Below are positions 6,167 through 9,201 of a stretch of DNA of 9,201 bases, in pieces. How positions within the stretch are numbered: position 1 is the first letter of the stretch; each line of letters begins with the position of its first letter. Source of the DNA: Chloroflexota bacterium (lineage in GTDB: Bacteria > Chloroflexota > UBA5177 > JANWHV01); assembly GCA_028287725.1 (NCBI GenBank), contig JAQBPC010000425.1, forward strand, positions 1 through 9,201. The letters run 5' to 3'. Made by a program: the position numbers and the translations under genes. The notes below the pieces were generated by a model. It made no database searches. It worked only from the letters and a program-made list of their open reading frames with translations, and had not been told where the DNA came from.

Positions 6167-7129
6167 TTATCCGTTCCCTATACGTTCAGGTTTGGCATCG
6201 ACGCCGCCGAGGATTTCGCAGGCGCCCGTCTCAGGGTCGCAATTGCGAGCGATAACCGACCGAAGCACCGCATCAAATTGTGGGCTCCCGGCAAGTGTTT
6301 TCAGGACGTTGGTGCGTAAGCCGCGTTCCACAAGGTCGAGTACCTCGCCTTTGAGCCTGACAGAGCGGCGATCGGCAAGCTGGCCGGTTTCCTCCAGGTA
6401 GATACGATGCCGGGAAATGGTTTCCCAGAGTAAGGCAAGTCCGGCTGCCTCGTGGGCTCTGGTTTCGACTACCGGCACATCCCACTCGCTAGCCGGACCC
6501 ATGTGCAACATGCCGCGCAAGGCACGAAGTGTCTGAGCTGCTCCTTCTTGATCTGCTTTGTTCAATGCAAATACGTCGGCTATCTCGAGAATTCCGGCCT
6601 TTAGCGTCTGAACGGTATCACCCATGCCCGGCGTGACGACCACAACTGTTGTGTCGGCCGCAGCCGCTATATCAAGCTCCGATTGGCCGACGCCGACGGT
6701 CTCCACGATGATCATCGCATAACCGGCTGCATCGAGTACATGGATGGCCTTGCGCGTGGCCCTGGCCAGTCCACCAAGCTGGCCTCGCGCGCCCATACTC
6801 CGAATGAAGACGCCCGTATCATTGGCATGCGCCTGCATGCGGATACGATCGCCAAGAATAGCGCCGCCGGTAAACGGGCTACTGGGATCGACCGCGAGCA
6901 CCGCGACGGTTGCGCCGGCCTGGCGTGCCTGCCGAATCAGTCCATCGACAAGGGTACTCTTCCCGGCGCCCGGAGCACCGGTGACGCCGAGCACGAATGC
7001 TTTTCCGGTCGCGTGAAAAATGGCACGGAGCAAAGGGATAGCGTCGGGGGCATCGTTTTCAAGGCGAGAGATGAGCCTGGCGACAGCTCGCGCGTCACCC
7101 TGCAAAACTCGCTGCGCGATGTGCTCCAA
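6167..7129 (-). CDS. meaB: Methylmalonyl-CoA mutase-associated GTPase MeaB (ArgK family)
   Basis: The 320-residue protein has normal family length. The visible G-protein motifs are Walker A GAPGAGKST (51-59), the family-specific VDPSSPFTGGAILGDRIRM (80-98), RSMGARGQLGG (110-120), the switch/G3 region ETVGVGQSE (143-151), and NKAD (190-193) for guanine recognition. MeaB is a G3E GTPase that gates loading of adenosylcobalamin onto methylmalonyl-CoA mutase and protects the mutase from inactivation. The start is TTG at 7129, five bases after the acyl-CoA dehydrogenase stop, with GGGAAG about nine bases upstream (7139-7144, inside the dehydrogenase gene). The methylmalonyl-CoA mutase genes themselves are not in the window. 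The neighbouring dehydrogenase supports a role in acyl-CoA or branched-chain catabolism that feeds propionyl-CoA. Confidence 0.93.
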   Translation of the reverse strand: MEHIAQRVLQGDARAVARLISRLENDAPDAIPLLRAIFHATGKAFVLGVTGAPGAGKSTLVDGLIRQARQAGATVAVLAVDPSSPFTGGAILGDRIRMQAHANDTGVFIRSMGARGQLGGLARATRKAIHVLDAAGYAMIIVETVGVGQSELDIAAAADTTVVVVTPGMGDTVQTLKAGILEIADVFALNKADQEGAAQTLRALRGMLHMGPASEWDVPVVETRAHEAAGLALLWETISRHRIYLEETGQLADRRSVRLKGEVLDLVERGLRTNVLKTLAGSPQFDAVLRSVIARNCDPETGACEILGGVDAKPERIGNG

Positions 7130-7134
7130 CGTAT

Positions 7135-8304
7135 TCAGCTTCCCAGCAGCCGCCGGCTAATGACGACGCGCTGAATCTGGTTTGTGCCTTCGTAGAGCTG
7201 CGTGGCCTTAGCATCCCGAAAGAACCGCTCGAGTCGTGCGATGGCGCCTGGTTCCATAATGTCGCCCACCAGGTCGATCGCCGCCGAAGTCGCGTACATT
7301 GCGGTGTCGGTGGACAATAATTTCGCCATCGACGCAATAGTTGTAAAGCTTTCGCCGGCATCGCAATCTCGCGCCGCCTGCCAAGTAAGCGATCGCGCAG
7401 CCTCAATGTGCGTTCCAATATCCGCAAGAACAAACTGCTTACCCTGCGGAACATCTGGACCATGATGCTTCTTTAGAAGGTGAATGGCTTCGTAGAGCGC
7501 CGCTCGGGCGATGCCGAGCGCCTGTGCGCTGATGCCGATTCGGCCGCTGTCGAGAGCCAGCATGGCAACGCGGAAGCCTGCGCCTTCGGGGCCGAGCATG
7601 TTACTTACGGGGACGCGGCAGTTACGCAACACAAGCTCCGCGGTTGCCGACCCAAGCAGCCCGAGCTTATGCTGGGGTGGCCCCACAGTTAGGCCTTCGG
7701 AGTCGGCCGGCACCAGAAACGCGCTGATGCCGCGTGACCCCACGGTACGGTTGGTGGCGGCAAGTATGGTATATATGCCCGCGTGCCCGGCATTGGAGAT
7801 GAATATTTTGCTGCCGTCCAGTCTGTAGGTGTCACCGTCACGCCGGGCGATCGTGCGCAACGCCGCGGCATCGCTCCCCGCGTCCGGCTCAGTCAATGCA
7901 AAAGCGCCGAGCAGGGATCCATCCGAGAGGAGGGGTAGGTATCGCGCCTTCTGCTCATCGCTACCTGTAAGGATGAGTGGCTCCGTGCCGACCGAAGCGT
8001 GCACATCCAACGCAACGGCAGTCGAAGCGCAGGCGTAGGCTACTTCCTCGACGAAGATGGCAAAGCTGAGGTGATCACGCCCCATGCCGCCATAAGCGGC
8101 TGGGACGACAATTCCCATGTACCCATGTTCTGCCGCACTAGTCAGGGAATGTTGCGGGAATGTGCCGCAGCCGACCGCGTCCGCATAGGGCGCGACATGA
8201 CTGGCGACCCAAGCACGCACCTGGTCGCGAAACCCGGCAATCTCCTCGCTCAGCGCGAAATAGGCGTCGCGGCTGCCGGACGCTATAATGCCGGGTGCGC
8301 TCAT
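7135..8304 (-). CDS. Acyl-CoA dehydrogenase, short/medium-chain type
   Basis: The 389-residue flavoenzyme has the normal family length and domain order: N-terminal helical domain (about 18-125), beta domain with AFALTEPDAGSDA (134-146), and C-terminal helical domain. The catalytic base is Glu372 in QLYEGTNQIQR, the position used by short- and medium-chain and several branched-chain enzymes. It would oxidise an acyl-CoA to the trans-2-enoyl-CoA, with FAD as cofactor and electron-transfer flavoprotein as acceptor. Two usual motifs have drifted: the R-x-x-F-G stretch reads KHHGPDVPQGKQ (279-290), and the Q-x-x-G-G-x-G stretch reads IDLVGDIMEPGA (343-354). The ATG at 8304 overlaps the upstream stop as ATGA, with GGAG directly before it, so translation is coupled. 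MeaB follows. The acyl chain is not predictable. Confidence 0.92.
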   Translation of the reverse strand: MSAPGIIASGSRDAYFALSEEIAGFRDQVRAWVASHVAPYADAVGCGTFPQHSLTSAAEHGYMGIVVPAAYGGMGRDHLSFAIFVEEVAYACASTAVALDVHASVGTEPLILTGSDEQKARYLPLLSDGSLLGAFALTEPDAGSDAAALRTIARRDGDTYRLDGSKIFISNAGHAGIYTILAATNRTVGSRGISAFLVPADSEGLTVGPPQHKLGLLGSATAELVLRNCRVPVSNMLGPEGAGFRVAMLALDSGRIGISAQALGIARAALYEAIHLLKKHHGPDVPQGKQFVLADIGTHIEAARSLTWQAARDCDAGESFTTIASMAKLLSTDTAMYATSAAIDLVGDIMEPGAIARLERFFRDAKATQLYEGTNQIQRVVISRRLLGS

Positions 8305-9176
8305 TCTCCGCTAGCGGCCTGAAGCATTGAATGGCTAACAGCTTCGCCCGACGCTTCGATGTGCTCGCCCTCAGCCTCTCCCGCCTCATGGGGCACATAT
8401 CGCGGCAATTGCATATCCCCCCGAATCTTGGCGATCGCTTGATAGACGCAGGTATTGGTCAAGTGCAATTGCGAGGCGATTTGCTTATGGACCCCTACTT
8501 CTGCGTTGGGGAGCAGCTGAACGTAAATCTCTCGAATCTTCTCCAGGCTTTCAGGTGATGGCAGGCCACCTCCGCGCTCCCACCAGCTTTGTATTTTGGT
8601 CTCCGCTCTTGTCTCCTTGATCACGAACTTTACGGTACGCAGTGGGATGCCAAGCTCGTTGGCGATTTGATGACGGATCCCGTCATACTCCGGCTGCGCG
8701 AGCTGTAAATAACGCTCGCGTATCGCATCGATCTGTTCGGAGGTTGGCTCGAACGGCTTGGTGGTAACGCGCGGCTTTGGCTCGCGGGCCGGCCGCGGCT
8801 CACGAACCGGCCGTGGCGCCCGTGGCTTGGGGCTCGGCCGACCGGCGACTTCCGTGCCGCGGCCCGCGTGACCATTTCCGTGAGGATGACCATGCGTACC
8901 GGTGCTGTGTTTCGTATCGTGCGAGACAGGTTCAGGCGGTGGAGCGGGCGGCTTGTATGCGCCGAACTGCCCCTGGTTTTCCTGAGCGGCACGGACTACC
9001 GCCCTCACGTCGACACTTGCCGCGCTGGCCGCTGCGGCCGCCATGGCCGGAGTGGAGGCCGGCTGGTGCTTTGCCCGCTTCGCGGCTGCTTCGCAGCTGG
9101 GACATACCGTTTTCTTCGCCGATGGCGTCTTAAAGCTCTTGCCGCAGACGGAACAGTGGACTTTGATCTTGTTCAT
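8301..9176 (-). CDS. Unknown zinc-ribbon protein with tandem helix-turn-helix-like repeats
   Basis: With the ATG at 9176 the protein has 291 residues. A TTG at 9194 would add six residues, but GGGGGT (9183-9188) and AGG sit at ribosome-binding distance from 9176. Residues 8-28 carry CSVC and CPSC (Cys8, 11, 25, 28), a typical zinc ribbon. Then come an Ala-rich helix (44-64), a His-rich stretch with six His in 86-103, and a Pro/Arg/Lys-rich linker (112-140). Residues 144-192 and 206-254 are two ungapped copies of a 49-residue unit with 16 identical positions. Each holds a Q-I-A-x-x-L turn that resembles a helix-turn-helix. The tail (263-291) is acidic. The make-up suggests a nucleic-acid-binding regulator, and as first gene of the operon it may control the acyl-CoA genes, but no named family was recognised. 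Confidence 0.75.
   Translation of the reverse strand: MNKIKVHCSVCGKSFKTPSAKKTVCPSCEAAAKRAKHQPASTPAMAAAAASAASVDVRAVVRAAQENQGQFGAYKPPAPPPEPVSHDTKHSTGTHGHPHGNGHAGRGTEVAGRPSPKPRAPRPVREPRPAREPKPRVTTKPFEPTSEQIDAIRERYLQLAQPEYDGIRHQIANELGIPLRTVKFVIKETRAETKIQSWWERGGGLPSPESLEKIREIYVQLLPNAEVGVHKQIASQLHLTNTCVYQAIAKIRGDMQLPRYVPHEAGEAEGEHIEASGEAVSHSMLQAASGE
8415..8747 (-). repeat. Tandem 49-codon protein-level repeat in the zinc-ribbon gene
   Basis: Copy A is 8601-8747 and copy B is 8415-8561, separated by 39 bases that encode a Trp/Gly-rich linker. Conserved positions include E-x-x-x-x-I-R-E-x-Y-x-Q-L near the start, Q-I-A-x-x-L in the middle, then V, I and R. The similarity is clear in protein (16 of 49 identical), which suggests an old duplication. 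Confidence 0.7.
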
Positions 9177-9179
9177 CAC

Positions 9180-9188
9180 CCTACCCCC
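9180..9188 (-). promoter_or_regulatory. Ribosome binding site choosing ATG 9176
   Basis: On the - strand the order is GGGGGT (9188-9183), AGG (9182-9180), GTG, ATG. The G-rich tract lies six bases before the ATG. It would fall inside the coding region if the TTG at 9194 were used, so the ATG is preferred. Confidence 0.55.
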
Positions 9189-9201
9189 GCCCAAGCAGAC
9201 T

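Noticed and set aside
6683..7174. 163-codon + strand frame
   Set aside because: Antisense to meaB, whose motifs are complete; no domain in the + frame.
8770..8850. Short imperfect repeats as a possible array
   Set aside because: They encode the Pro/Arg-rich linker of the zinc-ribbon protein and are explained by its low-complexity PREP/AREP-type repeats; not a CRISPR.

Overview
The window looks like a stretch of a GC-moderate-to-rich bacterial chromosome, with no sign of phage, plasmid, IS or CRISPR material. The gene content is a CpaE-type ATPase with a pseudo-receiver domain, a protein with two bacterial PH domains, MeaB, an acyl-CoA dehydrogenase, and TACAAT-type -10 boxes. This fits an environmental Chloroflexota-like lineage (Ktedonobacteria or a neighbour), but the assignment is a weak inference from protein flavour. 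No rRNA or marker gene long enough to settle it is present.

Left arm, + strand: the last 31 codons of a protein whose ending matches the C-terminus of DNA polymerase I (stop 96-98). Three bases later comes a GT-C type membrane glycosyltransferase (102-1700). Bases 1701-1937 hold a perfect 7-bp inverted repeat followed by TTTT, a TACAAT box inside that repeat, and further foldable sequence leading to the ribosome binding site of a cpaE-like gene (1938-3200). A 383-base gap follows, ending in an extended -10 promoter. After it come a CvpA-like small membrane protein (3584-4207) and a 402-residue membrane protein with two bPH2 units (4258-5466). This half looks devoted to the cell envelope and cell surface.

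Right arm, - strand, read from 9176 down to 5609: a likely four-gene operon. It encodes a zinc-ribbon protein with a His-rich, Pro/Arg-rich linker and two copies of a helix-turn-helix-like unit; an acyl-CoA dehydrogenase (ATGA overlap with the first gene); the methylmalonyl-CoA mutase chaperone GTPase MeaB (5 bases after the dehydrogenase stop, TTG start); and a small HD-domain protein (in the same frame as MeaB after TAA and two codons). The dehydrogenase and MeaB point to acyl-CoA / propionyl-CoA metabolism, possibly controlled or serviced by the unknown zinc-ribbon protein. The two arms converge at about 5467-5608, where there is a GC-rich hairpin.

The most interesting items are the zinc-ribbon/tandem-repeat protein heading a catabolic operon, the structured region in front of cpaE, the similar unusual promoter layout before the cpaE-like and CvpA-like genes, and an acyl-CoA dehydrogenase that keeps its catalytic Glu but has lost two usual FAD-contact motifs.
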